Origin: Castellaniella denitrificans
Lineage (GTDB): Bacteria > Pseudomonadota > Gammaproteobacteria > Burkholderiales > Burkholderiaceae_B
NCBI RefSeq assembly: GCF_027214045.1
Contig: NZ_JAPWHE010000001.1
Coordinates: 604,946 to 668,945, forward strand
Length of the DNA stretch: 64,000 nt
Direction: 5' to 3'
In this document: one piece after another, positions 47,453 to 57,900 of the stretch
Layout: each line of letters begins with the position of its first letter
Numbering within the stretch: position 1 is the first letter of the stretch
Made by a program: the position numbers and the translations under genes
Notes under the pieces: generated by a model
Seen by the model: the letters and a program-made list of their open reading frames with translations, nothing else
Database searches by the model: none
Told to the model about the DNA's origin: nothing

Positions 47453-47528
47453 GGTGTCTCCTCCTGGGTCGAATGCCCGGTGTGTGTGTGTGCTGCCGAG
47501 GTCGGAAAAAGCAGGGGGCTGCGGAATG

Positions 47529-47795
47529 TCAGGCGGGGCTGGCGCCTTGCCTGGGATAGAGATGCTCACGGTGCCGGGCGATGGCTTCCAGACAGATGGG
47601 CGACAGGGCGGTATTGCCCCATTGCCCGTCCGGGTGCGCGCCGAGATAGTCCAGCAGCGCCCGCCGCATGCGCGGATCCCAGAAACGCCGGATGTGGTCG
47701 GCGATGCTGTCGATGCCGGCGGCACGGTCGGGCATGGCCTCGAAGAACAAGCCGATGCGGTTGGCCAGGCGGATCAGGTGTTCGATGTTGGTCAC
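47529..47795 (-). CDS. fdsD: Formate dehydrogenase delta subunit
   Basis: 88 residues, the small delta subunit of soluble NAD-dependent, molybdenum formate dehydrogenases. It reads NIEHLIRLANRIGLFFEAMPDR, then IADHIRRFWDPRMRRALLDYL, the two conserved family segments. The subunit is needed for a stable active complex in related bacteria. It overlaps the fdhD stop by four bases (ATGA) and comes last of the five fds/fdhD genes. Confidence 0.94.
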   Translation of the reverse strand: MTNIEHLIRLANRIGLFFEAMPDRAAGIDSIADHIRRFWDPRMRRALLDYLGAHPDGQWGNTALSPICLEAIARHREHLYPRQGASPA

Positions 47796-48655
47796 GTGCG
47801 GCTCCCGTCCAGGTCCATGTTCAGGTCATCGGGCCGGCTGTAGATCGTGCAGCGGCCGTCGCGCGCGAAGCCGGCCAGCATCATGGGGGCTTCCTGGGCC
47901 AGTCGCACGGCCAGGGTGGTGGGGGCGGAGACGGCGATCAGCGCCCGGATGCCGGCGGCATGGGCCTTCTGCACCATCTCGAAGCTGGCCCGGCTGGAAA
48001 TCACGACGAATCCCCGGCCGCGGTCCACCGGTTCGCGCAGCAGGCGGCCGATGAGCTTGTCGAGCGCGTTGTGCCGCCCGACGTCTTCATAGGTCCAGGC
48101 CAGGCGGCCTTCGGCGTCGGCCCAGGCGGCCGCGTGGGTGGCGCCGGTCAGGTTGTGCAGCGGCTGGCGCTGGCGCAACTGCTCCAGCGCGGACTGGATG
48201 GCCCGGGCCGACCAGGGGTGTTCCGGGGCGTCCAGGGGCGGCAGGTCGCGGCGGATCTGCGCCAGGCTCTGCACGCCGCACAGGCCGCAGCTGGTGCTGC
48301 CCGCCAGGCTGCGCCGGCGCAGCTTGAGCGCGTGCAGCCGGGCGTTGACGATACTCAGGCGGACCACCAGGCCATCGGAGACGGACTCGACCTCCAGGTC
48401 CAGCACGTCGGCCGGGGACCGGATGATGCCTTCGGTGTAGGAAAAACCCAGGGCCAGCTCGGGGATGTGCAGCGGCGAGGCCAGCAGGGCCGCGTGCGCG
48501 ATGCCGTTGTATTCCAGGGCGACCGCCTGTTCGCAGGCGATGGCGTCCTGCGTGGCCGTGGCCCGGCGATCGCCGACGCGCACGATGTCGCCCATCGCGA
48601 GGCCGGCGGATGGGTCGGGGAAGTCGGACAGGGGATCGAAGTCTGCGGGGTGCAT
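47792..48655 (-). CDS. fdhD: Formate dehydrogenase accessory sulfurtransferase
   Basis: 287 residues. FdhD passes sulfur from a cysteine desulfurase to the molybdenum cofactor before its insertion in formate dehydrogenase. Visible: the cysteine-containing loop GSTSCGLCG with its CxxC pair, LGFSYTEGII, EDVGRHNALDKLIG, and SSRASFEMVQKAHAAGI. Its place between fdsA and fdsD is the standard order. GGAGACC precedes the start. Confidence 0.96.
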   Translation of the reverse strand: MHPADFDPLSDFPDPSAGLAMGDIVRVGDRRATATQDAIACEQAVALEYNGIAHAALLASPLHIPELALGFSYTEGIIRSPADVLDLEVESVSDGLVVRLSIVNARLHALKLRRRSLAGSTSCGLCGVQSLAQIRRDLPPLDAPEHPWSARAIQSALEQLRQRQPLHNLTGATHAAAWADAEGRLAWTYEDVGRHNALDKLIGRLLREPVDRGRGFVVISSRASFEMVQKAHAAGIRALIAVSAPTTLAVRLAQEAPMMLAGFARDGRCTIYSRPDDLNMDLDGSRT

Positions 48656-48665
48656 GCGGGTCTCC

Positions 48666-51539
48666 TCAGGCGCCGGTGGACGCGGCCTGGGGCAGGCGGG
48701 TGTTCAGCAGTTCGTCCTGGCGCCGCTCGAAGGTCTCCCAGTCCCGTTGCCAGGCCGACGGCCCGGTGACTTTGCGCACCTGGACGGCCGTCACCTTGTA
48801 TTCGGGGCAGTCCGTGGCCCAGTCGGTGTTGTCGGTGGTCAGGACGTTCGATCCGCACTCCGGGAAGTGGAAGGTGGTGTACACCACGCCGGGCTGGATC
48901 CGGTCGGTGACGGTGGCGCGCAGCACGGTTTCCCCCGCCCGGCTTTCGATGGCGACGCGGTCGCCCTCGACGATGCCCCGGTCCTCCGCGTCGTGGGGGT
49001 GGATCTCGAGGATGTCCTCGCTGTGCCAGGTATTGTTGGCGGTGCGCCGGGTCTGCACCCCGGCGTTGTATTGCGACAGGATCCGGCCCGTGGTCATCAG
49101 CAGCGGGAAGCGGCGCGTGGAGCGTTCGTCGGTCGGGACGTATTGCGTGATCATGAAGCGGCCCTTGCCGCGCACGAATTCGTCCACGTGCATGATGGGC
49201 GTGCCTTCGGGGGCCGCGTCGTTGCAGGGCCACTGGACGCTGCCGCCCAGGGCGGCGATGCGGCCGAAGGACACGCCGGCGAAGGTCGGCGTCAGCCGGG
49301 CGATCTCGTCCAGGATCTCGCCGGGATGGGCGTAGCGCATGGGGTAGCCCATGGCGTTGGACAGGGCGCAGGTGACCTCCCAGTCGGCCAGGCCGGCCTT
49401 GGGCGCCATGACCTGGCGCACCCGCGAGATCCGGCGTTCGGCGTTGGTGAAGGTGCCGTCCTTTTCGAGGAAGGACGAACCCGGCAGGAAGACATGCGCG
49501 TATTTGGCGGTCTCGTTCAGGAACATGTCCTGGACGATCACGCATTCCATGGCTTCCAGGGCCGCCACCACATGGCGGGTGTTGGGGTCGGACTGGGCGA
49601 TGTCCTCGCCCTGGCAATACAGGCCCTTGAACGAGCCGCCATGGGCCGCGTCGAACATGTTGGGCAGCCGCAGGCCCGGCTCGGATTGCAGCGGGACGCC
49701 CCAGGCGCGCTCGAACTCGGCGCGCACCTTGTCGTCGGACACATGACGGTAGCCGGGGAACTCGTGCGGGAACGAACCCATGTCGCAGGAGCCCTGGACA
49801 TTGTTTTGGCCGCGCAGGGGGTTGATGCCCACGCCTTCGCGGCCGATGTTGCCGGTGACCATGGCCAGGTTGGCGATGCACATGATGGCCGTGGAGCCCT
49901 GGCTGTGCTCGGTGACGCCCAGGCCGTAATAGATGGCGGCGTTGCCGCCGGTGGCGTATAGACGGGCTGCGCCGCGCAGGTCGGCCGCCGGCACGCCGGT
50001 GATCGATTCGGTGGCTTCGGGCGCGTGTTCCGGACGGCGGATGAATTGCATCCATTCATCGAAGGCCCGATCCTCGCAGCGGGCGCGGACGAAATCGTCG
50101 TTGACGAGGCCCTCGGTGACGATGACGTGGGCCATGGCGTTGAGCACGGCGACGTTGGTGCCCGGGCGCACCGGGAGATGGTAGTCGGCCTTCACGTGCG
50201 GCGCGTCCACCAGCTCGATGCGGCGCGGGTCGATCACGATCAGGCGCGCGCCCTGGCGCAGCCGGCGTTTCAGGCGCGAGGCGAAGACCGGATGGGCGGC
50301 GCTGGGGTTGGCGCCCAGCACCACGGCCACGTCCACGTGCATGACCGAGTCGAAGGTCTGGGTGCCGGCCGATTCGCCGATGGTGGTCTTCAGCCCGTAG
50401 CCGGTGGGGGAATGGCAGACCCGGCCGCAGGTGTCGACGTTGTTGTTGCCCATGGCCGCGCGCACCAGTTTCTGCACGAGGTAGGTTTCCTCGTTGGTGC
50501 AGCGCGACGAGGTGATGCCGCCGATCGAGTCCACGCCATACCGTGCCTGGATCCTGCGCAGTTCGGACGCGGCGTGGGCAAGCGCCTCTTCCCAGGAAAC
50601 CTCGCGCCAGGGGTCGGTGATCTTCGCGCGGATCATGGGCTTGGTCAGGCGGTCGGCATGGGTGGCGTAGCCCCAGGCGAAGCGGCCCTTGACGCAGGAA
50701 TGGCCGCGATTGGCCTTGCCGTCCTTCCAGGGCGTCATGCGGATCACCTGATCGCCCTTCATCTCGGCCTTGAAACCGCAACCGACGCCGCAGTAGGCGC
50801 AGGTGGTGATGACCGCGTGATCGGCCTGACCCTGGTCGATCACGGTGTTCTCGATCAGCGCCGAGGTCGGACAGGTCTGGACGCAGGCGCCGCAGGATAC
50901 GCAGTCGCTCGCCAGAAAGCCGTCGTCCTGGCCGGCGATGATGCGCGAATCGAAACCGCGCGCCTGGACCGTGAGGGCGTAGGTGCCCTGGACGTCGTCG
51001 CAGGCCCGCACGCAGCGGCTGCACACGATGCACTTGGACGGATCGTAGGTGAAATAGGGGTTGGACGCGTCGATGGCGTCGTCGAGGTGGTTGGCGCCTT
51101 CGAGGCCGTAGCGCACGTTGCGCAGCCCCACCACGCCGGCCATGTCCTGCAGCTCGCAGTCGCCGTTGGCCGGACAGGTCAGGCAGTCCAGCGGATGGTC
51201 CGAGATGTAGAGTTCCATCACGTTGCGCCGCAGTGCGTGGAGCTTGCCGGTTTCGGTGCGGACCACCATGCCGTCCTCGACGGGCGTGGTACAGGATGCC
51301 GGGTGGCCCCGGCGGCCCTCGATTTCCACCAGGCACAGGCGGCAGGAGCCGAAGGCCTCGAGGTTGTCCGAGGCGCAGAGCCTGGGGATCTGGATGCCGG
51401 TCTCGGCGGCGGCGCGCATGATCGAGGTGCCGGCCGGGACGGTGACAGCCTGGCCGTCGATGGTCAGGGTGACGGTTTCGGTGGACGGGGACTCGGGCGT
51501 GCCCAGGTCGCGGTCGCGCTTGAGGACGGTTTCCAGCAT
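48666..51539 (-). CDS. fdsA: Formate dehydrogenase alpha subunit (molybdenum, NAD-dependent type)
   Basis: 957-residue catalytic subunit oxidising formate to CO2. N-terminal [2Fe-2S] cysteines are 55, 66, 69 and 83; then HPLDCLTCPANGDC, two ferredoxin-type cluster motifs (CIVCSRCVRAC and CVSCGACVQTC) and CAYCGVGCGF. The active site is Cys375-His376 in GRVCHSPTG, so this is a cysteine, not a selenocysteine, enzyme. The bis-MGD-binding domain continues to the end. The multi-cluster front end allows electron flow to FdsB and NAD+. It is cotranscribed after fdsG and fdsB, 10 bases downstream of fdsB. Confidence 0.98.
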   Translation of the reverse strand: MLETVLKRDRDLGTPESPSTETVTLTIDGQAVTVPAGTSIMRAAAETGIQIPRLCASDNLEAFGSCRLCLVEIEGRRGHPASCTTPVEDGMVVRTETGKLHALRRNVMELYISDHPLDCLTCPANGDCELQDMAGVVGLRNVRYGLEGANHLDDAIDASNPYFTYDPSKCIVCSRCVRACDDVQGTYALTVQARGFDSRIIAGQDDGFLASDCVSCGACVQTCPTSALIENTVIDQGQADHAVITTCAYCGVGCGFKAEMKGDQVIRMTPWKDGKANRGHSCVKGRFAWGYATHADRLTKPMIRAKITDPWREVSWEEALAHAASELRRIQARYGVDSIGGITSSRCTNEETYLVQKLVRAAMGNNNVDTCGRVCHSPTGYGLKTTIGESAGTQTFDSVMHVDVAVVLGANPSAAHPVFASRLKRRLRQGARLIVIDPRRIELVDAPHVKADYHLPVRPGTNVAVLNAMAHVIVTEGLVNDDFVRARCEDRAFDEWMQFIRRPEHAPEATESITGVPAADLRGAARLYATGGNAAIYYGLGVTEHSQGSTAIMCIANLAMVTGNIGREGVGINPLRGQNNVQGSCDMGSFPHEFPGYRHVSDDKVRAEFERAWGVPLQSEPGLRLPNMFDAAHGGSFKGLYCQGEDIAQSDPNTRHVVAALEAMECVIVQDMFLNETAKYAHVFLPGSSFLEKDGTFTNAERRISRVRQVMAPKAGLADWEVTCALSNAMGYPMRYAHPGEILDEIARLTPTFAGVSFGRIAALGGSVQWPCNDAAPEGTPIMHVDEFVRGKGRFMITQYVPTDERSTRRFPLLMTTGRILSQYNAGVQTRRTANNTWHSEDILEIHPHDAEDRGIVEGDRVAIESRAGETVLRATVTDRIQPGVVYTTFHFPECGSNVLTTDNTDWATDCPEYKVTAVQVRKVTGPSAWQRDWETFERRQDELLNTRLPQAASTGA

Positions 51540-51549
51540 GGCGGGCTCC

Positions 51550-53109
51550 TTAGGCGGTGTGCAGGGGCTGTTCGGCGGCGAGACCGAAGTCTTCGGGGAA
51601 ATGGCGCAGGGCGGACAGCACGGGATAGGGCGTCATGCCGCCCAGCGCGCACAGCGATCCGGCCATCATCGTGTCGCACAGGTCGCGCAGGAGCTCTGCG
51701 CGGGCCTCGCGGTCCTGGCCGTCGCGGATCGCGCGGATGACCTCGGTGCCGCGCACCGAGCCGATGCGACAGGGCGTGCATTTGCCGCAGGATTCGATGG
51801 CGCAGAATTCCATGGCGTATTCGGCCAGGGCGGCCATGTCGGCGGTCTCGTCGAAGGCGACCACGCCGCCGTGACCCAGCATGGCGGAAATGGCCAGGAA
51901 GGCCTCGTAGTCCAGTGGCGTGTCCCACTGGGATTCGGGCAGGTAGGCGCCCAGCGGGCCGCCCACCTGGATCGCGCGCAGCGGCCGTCCCGAGGCGCTG
52001 CCGCCGCCGAAGTCGAACAACAGCTCGCGCAGCGTCAGGCCGAAGGCTTTTTCGACCAGACCGCCGTGGCGGATGTTGCCCGCCAGCTGGAAGGGCAGCG
52101 TGCCCCGGGAGCGGCCCATGCCGAAGTCGCGGTAGGCCTGCGCCCCACGGGCCAGGATGAAGGGCACCGTGGCCAGGGAAATCACGTTGTTGATGACGGT
52201 GGGGCAGCCGAACAGGCCGCGCACGGCGGGCAGCGGCGGCTTGGCGCGCACCAGGCCCCGGCGGCCTTCCAGGCTTTCGAGCAGCGAGGTCTCCTCGCCG
52301 CAGATGTAGGCGCCCGCGCCGCGCCGCAGTTCGATGTCGAAGGCGCGGCCGGAACCCTGGATGTCGTCGCCCAGCCAGCCGGCTGCGCGCGCCGCGCGCA
52401 GGGCGCCGGCCAGGATCCGTTCGGCCTGGGGATATTCGGAGCGGACGTAGAGATAGCCGCGCGTGGCGCCCACGGCCAGGCCGGCGATCGTCATGCCCTC
52501 GATCAGGGCGCAGGGATCGCCCTCCATCAGCATGCGATCGGAGAATGTGCCCGAGTCGCCTTCATCGGCGTTGCAGACGATGTATTTCTGCGCCCCCGGG
52601 GCTTGCAGCACCGTGCGCCATTTGACGCCGGTGGGGAAGGCGGCCCCGCCCCGGCCGCGCAGGCCGGATTCGGTGACGGCGTCGACGATCGCTCCGGGGT
52701 CCATGGCCAGTGCCTGGCGCAGCCCGGCGTAACCGCCGTGGGCTTCGTAGTCGGGAATGCTGAGCGGGTCGATCAGGCCGACCCGGGCGAAGGTCAGGCG
52801 TTCCTGCTTTTTCAGGAAAGGGATGTCTTCGGTCGGGCCGTGGCACAAGGGATGGACCGCCCCGTCCGTCCAGGCCGCGTCCAGGATGGAAGGGACGTCT
52901 TCCGGCGCGACGGGCCCGTAGGCGACCCGCCCGGAAGGCGTGGCGACCTCGACCAGCGGTTCGAGCCAGTGCAGGCCGCGCGAGCCGTTGCGCACGATGC
53001 GCAGGTCCAGGCCGCGTCGGGCCGCTTCCGCGTGGAAGGCGTCGGCCACGGCGTCGGCCCCCATGGCCAGCGCGGCGGTGTCCAGCGGGAGGTAGAGGAT
53101 GCGTTCCAT
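51550..53109 (-). CDS. fdsB: Formate dehydrogenase beta subunit (NADH-binding flavoprotein)
   Basis: 519 residues. An N-terminal thioredoxin-like region (about 1-110) precedes a NuoF-like domain: GRGGAAFPTGVKW and NADEGDSGTFSDR for FMN/NAD, AGAYICGEETSLLESLEG, then the [4Fe-4S] motif ESCGKCTPCRIG with a later cysteine (DTMMAGSLCALGG). It transfers electrons from FdsA clusters to NAD+. Three bases separate it from fdsG. Confidence 0.97.
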   Translation of the reverse strand: MERILYLPLDTAALAMGADAVADAFHAEAARRGLDLRIVRNGSRGLHWLEPLVEVATPSGRVAYGPVAPEDVPSILDAAWTDGAVHPLCHGPTEDIPFLKKQERLTFARVGLIDPLSIPDYEAHGGYAGLRQALAMDPGAIVDAVTESGLRGRGGAAFPTGVKWRTVLQAPGAQKYIVCNADEGDSGTFSDRMLMEGDPCALIEGMTIAGLAVGATRGYLYVRSEYPQAERILAGALRAARAAGWLGDDIQGSGRAFDIELRRGAGAYICGEETSLLESLEGRRGLVRAKPPLPAVRGLFGCPTVINNVISLATVPFILARGAQAYRDFGMGRSRGTLPFQLAGNIRHGGLVEKAFGLTLRELLFDFGGGSASGRPLRAIQVGGPLGAYLPESQWDTPLDYEAFLAISAMLGHGGVVAFDETADMAALAEYAMEFCAIESCGKCTPCRIGSVRGTEVIRAIRDGQDREARAELLRDLCDTMMAGSLCALGGMTPYPVLSALRHFPEDFGLAAEQPLHTA

Positions 53110-53112
53110 GGC

Positions 53113-53595
53113 TCAGGCCTCCCGCGCCGCGGCCAGCAGGGCGTCCAGTTTTTCAGGCGTGACGTGCGCGTGGGGACGCCCGTCGATCATGACGGCCGGA
53201 GACTGGGCGCACAGGCCCAGGCAGAACACCGGGGCCAGCGAGATTTCGCCGGTGTTCCCGGCGGCGACGCGCGCCCGGGCGTGTTCGTACAGGGCGCCGC
53301 CGCCACAGGCCTGACAGGATTCGGCGCGGCAGACCTCGAGTTGCGTGCGCGCGGGTGGCGCGGTACGGAAATGGCTGTAGAAGCTGATCACCCCATGGAC
53401 CTCGGCGCGGGACCGTTGCAGGGCGGCGGCGATCTGCGGCACGGCCGTCTCGGGAATCCAGCCCAGGGCATCCTGCACGTCGTGCAGAATCGGCAACAGG
53501 GCGCCGGGTTGGCCGGCGTGCCGCGCCAGGATGTCCCGCACCAGCGGATCGGCATCATGCGGGGCTGCGTCGGCATCGGGCCGGATGATATCCAT
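53113..53595 (-). CDS. fdsG: Formate dehydrogenase gamma subunit ([2Fe-2S], NuoE-like)
   Basis: 160 residues. The [2Fe-2S] ligands are CRAESCQACG (C-x4-C) and FCLGLCAQSP (C-x3-C), as in NuoE/thioredoxin-like ferredoxins; HGVISFYSHFRT is also conserved. It completes the diaphorase part with FdsB. I prefer ATG 53595, which has GGAG nine bases upstream, over an ATG at 53628 with none. It is the first gene of the operon; the promoter is in the AT-rich region to its right. Confidence 0.95.
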   Translation of the reverse strand: MDIIRPDADAAPHDADPLVRDILARHAGQPGALLPILHDVQDALGWIPETAVPQIAAALQRSRAEVHGVISFYSHFRTAPPARTQLEVCRAESCQACGGGALYEHARARVAAGNTGEISLAPVFCLGLCAQSPAVMIDGRPHAHVTPEKLDALLAAAREA

Positions 53596-53790
53596 GGCTT
53601 CGTCTCCGGGCGCATGATCGGCGGGCATGCGCTTTAATAGGTTTATCTGTGCATATATGAATCAGTGCCGTTGATTGACTCTACTCTTGAAAATAATTTG
53701 ATTTCAATAAGATAATAAAAACATATTTACCTCAGGGTCATATTTTTATATGTAATTTAATTCATATTAATAAGACTTCCAGGAGGAGAC
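53596..53790. promoter_or_regulatory. AT-rich divergent control region of the fds operon
   Basis: 195 bases separate fdsG from the divergent regulator gene, and base composition here is very unlike its surroundings. TTGAAA (53687-53692) and TTTCAA (53702-53707) form a dyad with nine bases between; CATAT-TTTT-ATATG (53739-53752) is a second. Repeated CATATTT/ATATGTAAT words lie around 53721-53760. These are candidate sites for the neighbouring ModE-like regulator and for the promoters of both transcripts. Exact promoter hexamers are ambiguous because the region is so AT-rich. Confidence 0.5.
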
Positions 53791-54894
53791 ATGGCGGTTT
53801 ATCGCTTCAAACCCCGTCTGCATTCGGAATGGGTGCTGGAAAAGCAATCCGGGGAAATACTGCCTATGGGCGACGTGTTGCGGCTGCTGGCCGCCGTTGA
53901 CGAGCATGGTCATATCGCGGGGGCGTGTCAGGCGCGCGGCGTGTCCTATCGCCATGCCTGGGGCATCCTGCGCAAGGCCGAAGCCGAATTCCAGGCGCCC
54001 TTGATCGAAACGTCGCGGCGGCGCGGCTCGCGCCTGACCAGCTTCGCGCAACATCTGCTGTGGGCCAACCGGCGCATCGATGCGCGCCTGGCCCCGACTT
54101 TCGAGAGCCTGGCCTCCGAACTGCAGGAAGAGCTTCAGCGCCTGTATTCCGAGGAAATGTCCGTGCTGCGCCTGCATGCCAGCCACGGCTTCGCCGTCGA
54201 GGGTCTCATGCGTCTGGCCAACGGCCAGGACATGCTGCCGCTCGAACTGCGCTACCGTACCGGGATCGAGGCGCTGGCCTCGCTGGACCGGGGGGAATGC
54301 GATCTGGCCGGTTTCCAGGTGCCGGTCGCGGAATACGAGAAGCCGATCCTGCAACGCTACATGCGCTGGCTCGATCCGGACCGCATGCTGCTGTTGCATC
54401 TGGCGGAACGCAATACGGGGCTGTTCGTGCAACCCGGCAACCCGAAGCGCATCCTGTCGGCCAGCGACCTGGTGCGCCCGGATGTGCGCTTCGTGAACCG
54501 GCAGATCGGTTCCAGCACCCGTTTCCTGATCCATCTGATGCTGGAGCGCCTGGGCATCGATCCAAAAGACGTCATCGGTTTCGACAGCGGTGAATTCACG
54601 CACATGGCCATCGCCGCTCATATCGCCAGCGGCATGGCCGACGTCGGCATCGGCGTCGAGACCGCCGCCTGGCGATGCGGGCTGGAATTCGTGCCGCTGG
54701 CGCGGGAGCGTTATTTCTTCGGCATCAACAAGGAACTGGTCGGCACCCAGTCCCTGCAGCGGCTGCTGGACCTGATGAACGGGGACGCCTATCAGGAGTA
54801 CGTGCGCAACCTGGTGGGCTACGATTGCAGCCTGCTGGGACAGGTCCAGACCCTGGAGCAGGCCTTCGGGCCGGCGTTCGCCTGTCGGCGCTGA
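53791..54894 (+). CDS. ModE-type HTH regulator with periplasmic-binding-like effector domain
   Basis: 367 residues. The N-terminal part (about 15-85) resembles the ModE winged helix: MGDVLRLLAAVDEHGHIAGACQARGVSYRHAWGILRKAEAEF, then RGSRLTSFAQHLL. The C-terminal part (about 125-355) has the two-lobe PBP fold, with IEALASLDRGECDLAGFQVP, ERNTGLFVQPGNPKRI, RFVNRQIGSSTRFLIHLMLERLG and HIASGMADVGIGVETAA. This fold binds small ligands such as molybdate-like oxyanions or organic acids. Facing the fds operon, it likely controls it in response to formate or molybdate; both are inferences. An AGGAGGAG site precedes the start. Confidence 0.88.
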   Translation: MAVYRFKPRLHSEWVLEKQSGEILPMGDVLRLLAAVDEHGHIAGACQARGVSYRHAWGILRKAEAEFQAPLIETSRRRGSRLTSFAQHLLWANRRIDARLAPTFESLASELQEELQRLYSEEMSVLRLHASHGFAVEGLMRLANGQDMLPLELRYRTGIEALASLDRGECDLAGFQVPVAEYEKPILQRYMRWLDPDRMLLLHLAERNTGLFVQPGNPKRILSASDLVRPDVRFVNRQIGSSTRFLIHLMLERLGIDPKDVIGFDSGEFTHMAIAAHIASGMADVGIGVETAAWRCGLEFVPLARERYFFGINKELVGTQSLQRLLDLMNGDAYQEYVRNLVGYDCSLLGQVQTLEQAFGPAFACRR

Positions 54895-54912
54895 GCGCAG
54901 GGGCCGCCGGAC

Positions 54913-57900
54913 TCAGTGCAGCGAGAAATCCACGCGCGTGGCCGCGCCGCCGTCCTCGATCCCTTCGGCGTCGGGCTTGGGCGCCACGAGGAAGACCCGG
55001 TCGGCCAGTGCCGGCGCGGTCGCCATGATCTGCTCGTACACGGCTTGCGCGCGCGCCTCGGCCAGGGCTGCAAGGGGCTGTTTTCCCAGCGGGGCGGCGG
55101 CCAGCAGCAGGGCGTTCATCTGCTCGGGCGGCAACGATCTGGCGATGCCGATGGCGTTGCGCGGTTTGTTCTTGATCTTGGTGCCGTCGTAGGCGTCCTC
55201 CAGGTATCTGGCGCGGTCGGCGTCGGTCAGCTCGATGCCGGCGCCCGCCTGTCCGCCCCGCTTGCCGGCCGCCTTGGCCTTGGCCGCGCGGATCCGGCCG
55301 TCCACCCAGGCCTGGCGCAGCCCCGCTTCGTCGGCCCGCGGGTCTGCGCGGCCGATGATGTCCATCTTCAGTGCGGGCCGGTCGGTCAGCGCTTTGACCA
55401 GCGTGGTGATATTCGATTGCGCCGTTTCGTCGAGTGCGGCGCTGCCCGGCGCGAAATCGACGCGCGACAGGTCTTCCCCCCCGCCGAAGGCGGAGGCCAG
55501 CAGTTTGAAGGGCGCGGTCACCGCCTTGGCGATCGTGTTCACGATCACCTGCACGATGATGCCGCCCACCGAGAACTGCGGGTCGTCCAGGGAACCGGAG
55601 ATCGGCAGGTTGATGTCGATGTTGCCGTTGGCGTCCTTCAGCAGGGCGACGGCCAGCAAGACGGGCAGTTTGAGCGCGTCGGGGCTGCCGGATGGTTTGC
55701 CGAAGGTGATCTGGTTGAGCAGCACCTGGTTGCCGGCCATCAGGGCGCGGTCCTTGATCTGATAGTGCAAGTCGACCGAAAGCTTGCCGCGTTCGATCGC
55801 GTAGCCGACGTACTTGGACGAGTACGTGGTGAACCGGGGCAGGTCCACGCCCTTGGCCGAAGCCTTCAGGTCCAGCGCCAGGTAGCGCGCGAAAGGCTGG
55901 ACTGTGCCCGAGACGGAAAGCGGGGCGGTGCCGTAGACGCGGCCGGTGACGCGGACCTTGGCCGGCTTCGGCCGGGTCGAGGACACGGCCGTGAGCGTGC
56001 CTTCGATGGCGGACAGTTCGGCGCGGTAGTTGGGGCGCACGAAACGGTCATTGAATGTCATGCGGCCGTGCTTGAGGGTGACGCTGTCGATCGAGATGTC
56101 GGGCGCGGCGGGCGGGGGAGCGGACCTGCCCGCCTTCGCTTTCGCCTTCGAAGAAGCCGCGCTGCCCGCGCGTGCGCGCCGGGTCTGCGTGTCCTGGGTG
56201 ATCGAGCCGGCGGCGGTGCCCTTGTCCACCAGGATGTCCATCACGTTCAGGCGCGCGTCGCTGTTGAGCAGGATGTTGCCGTAGAAATCGTCCAGCCGGA
56301 TGTCCCCCAGCCCCAGGCCGAGCTTCGGCCCCGCCACGGAGACATGCATGTTGCTCAGGCCCAGGTGCTTCCAGTTCAGGAACGCGGCCTTGTTGACGCG
56401 GTCCTGGAGGTCCAGGCCGTCGACCTGGACCGCGCCGCGCCAGTCCGCCCGCAAGGCCTGTCCGTCTTGCGGCGCGGCGAATTCGGCCTTGCCGCGCGCA
56501 CCCAGGGTCACGCTACGCACCGTGGCGTTCAGGCGGGACGCAATGTAGGGCGCCAGGGAAGCCGCGTCGAATTTCCTCAGGTCGACCGAGGTCTCGACCG
56601 TCAGCGGCCGCGCCGTCAGCGACCCGTCCAGCGCCAGTGTGCCGTGTGTCTGGATGCCTTCGGCCCGCAGGGTGAAATGCGTTGCCCTGTCATCCAGGCC
56701 CAGACGGTCGGCCGTCAGTGTCAGCGAGCCCAGGGACAGGTCCACGCCGGGCCGCGCGGACTCGTCGCGCGCCGCGAACTGGCTCAGGCCGAGATGAACA
56801 TTGCGGGCCTCGGCCCGCTCACCGGCCACCACGACCAGGCCGGAGAGGCTCAGCCGGCCGTCCTTCAGCGCGATGGGCGCGACGTGGCGCACGGCCGCCG
56901 CGAACGGCGCCAGCGCCAGGTTTTCCAGGCTGACCTGCGCCTGGGCTGAGAGGGGGCGCAGCATGACCGGGGCCTGGACCCGCAGCGTGCCGCCGTCCAG
57001 GCTGTTGACCATGTTCAGCCTGGCCTGCATGGGCTGGTCGGGAGCCTGCGGCCAGGCGATGCGCTCGACCTCGGCGTTCAGACCGTCCAGCGGGTAGTCC
57101 AGGCCGCTGGGATCGTCGCGCAGATGCACGGAGCCGGCGTCGAGCCTGAAGGCGCCCAGGGTGATTTTCCAGGAGCTATCGGCGGTCGCGGTCTGTGCTT
57201 CGACGGCCTGCGGATTCGCGGGTGCGGGTTCCGTCAGCCTGGCGAAGCCCTCGGCCACGCGCTGCCAGTTCAGTTGCGTGGCGTCGCGGTGCGCTTCCAC
57301 ACGCGGTTTCGTCAGGGTCAGCGTGTCCATGGAGACCGTCCGCGCGCCCAGGTCGAGCGCCAGTCCCTCGGCTCTCAGGGCCTCCCAGGCCAGCAGCGGC
57401 GCTCCGGAAACCTCGGCCACGTCCAGCTGGCGCAGGCCCAGGGCGCCCTGCACGCGGATCCGTGGTGCAGCGCCCGGCGGCTGCTCGAATCGCACCTGCA
57501 GCCGGGAATCCAGCAGGGCGCTCTTGACCTTGACAGGCAAGGGCAGCGGCCAGAAGTCGGCCCATTTGTCGAGCGACACGCCGTCCAGCGTCACGTCCAG
57601 CGTGGACGTGGGCACCGCCTCGAATGGTCGCGCCGTGCCGCTCAGGTCGAAGGGACTGCCATTGATCCGCATGTGCACCGTGGGCTGCACGTCGATGTCG
57701 GTGGCGTAACCGAACGAGGAAATGAAAGGGATGCCCAGCGTGAGTTCGTCGATGGTCTGCTGACGGCCGGTGACCTGGTCGTCCAGGCGGATGACGCCCC
57801 CCGTCAACGACAGGTTGTTCAGGGAGAATCGCGGCGGCCCGTCATCATCCGGTTCGGATGCGGCGGATTGCCGGGCCGCGCGCACGGCCAGCCGGTCGAC

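Noticed and set aside
45914-48769. 951-codon open frame antisense to the fds genes
   Set aside because: It covers several well-supported genes on the other strand and encodes a low-complexity Gln/Gly/His/Arg protein. It is a shadow of their codon usage.
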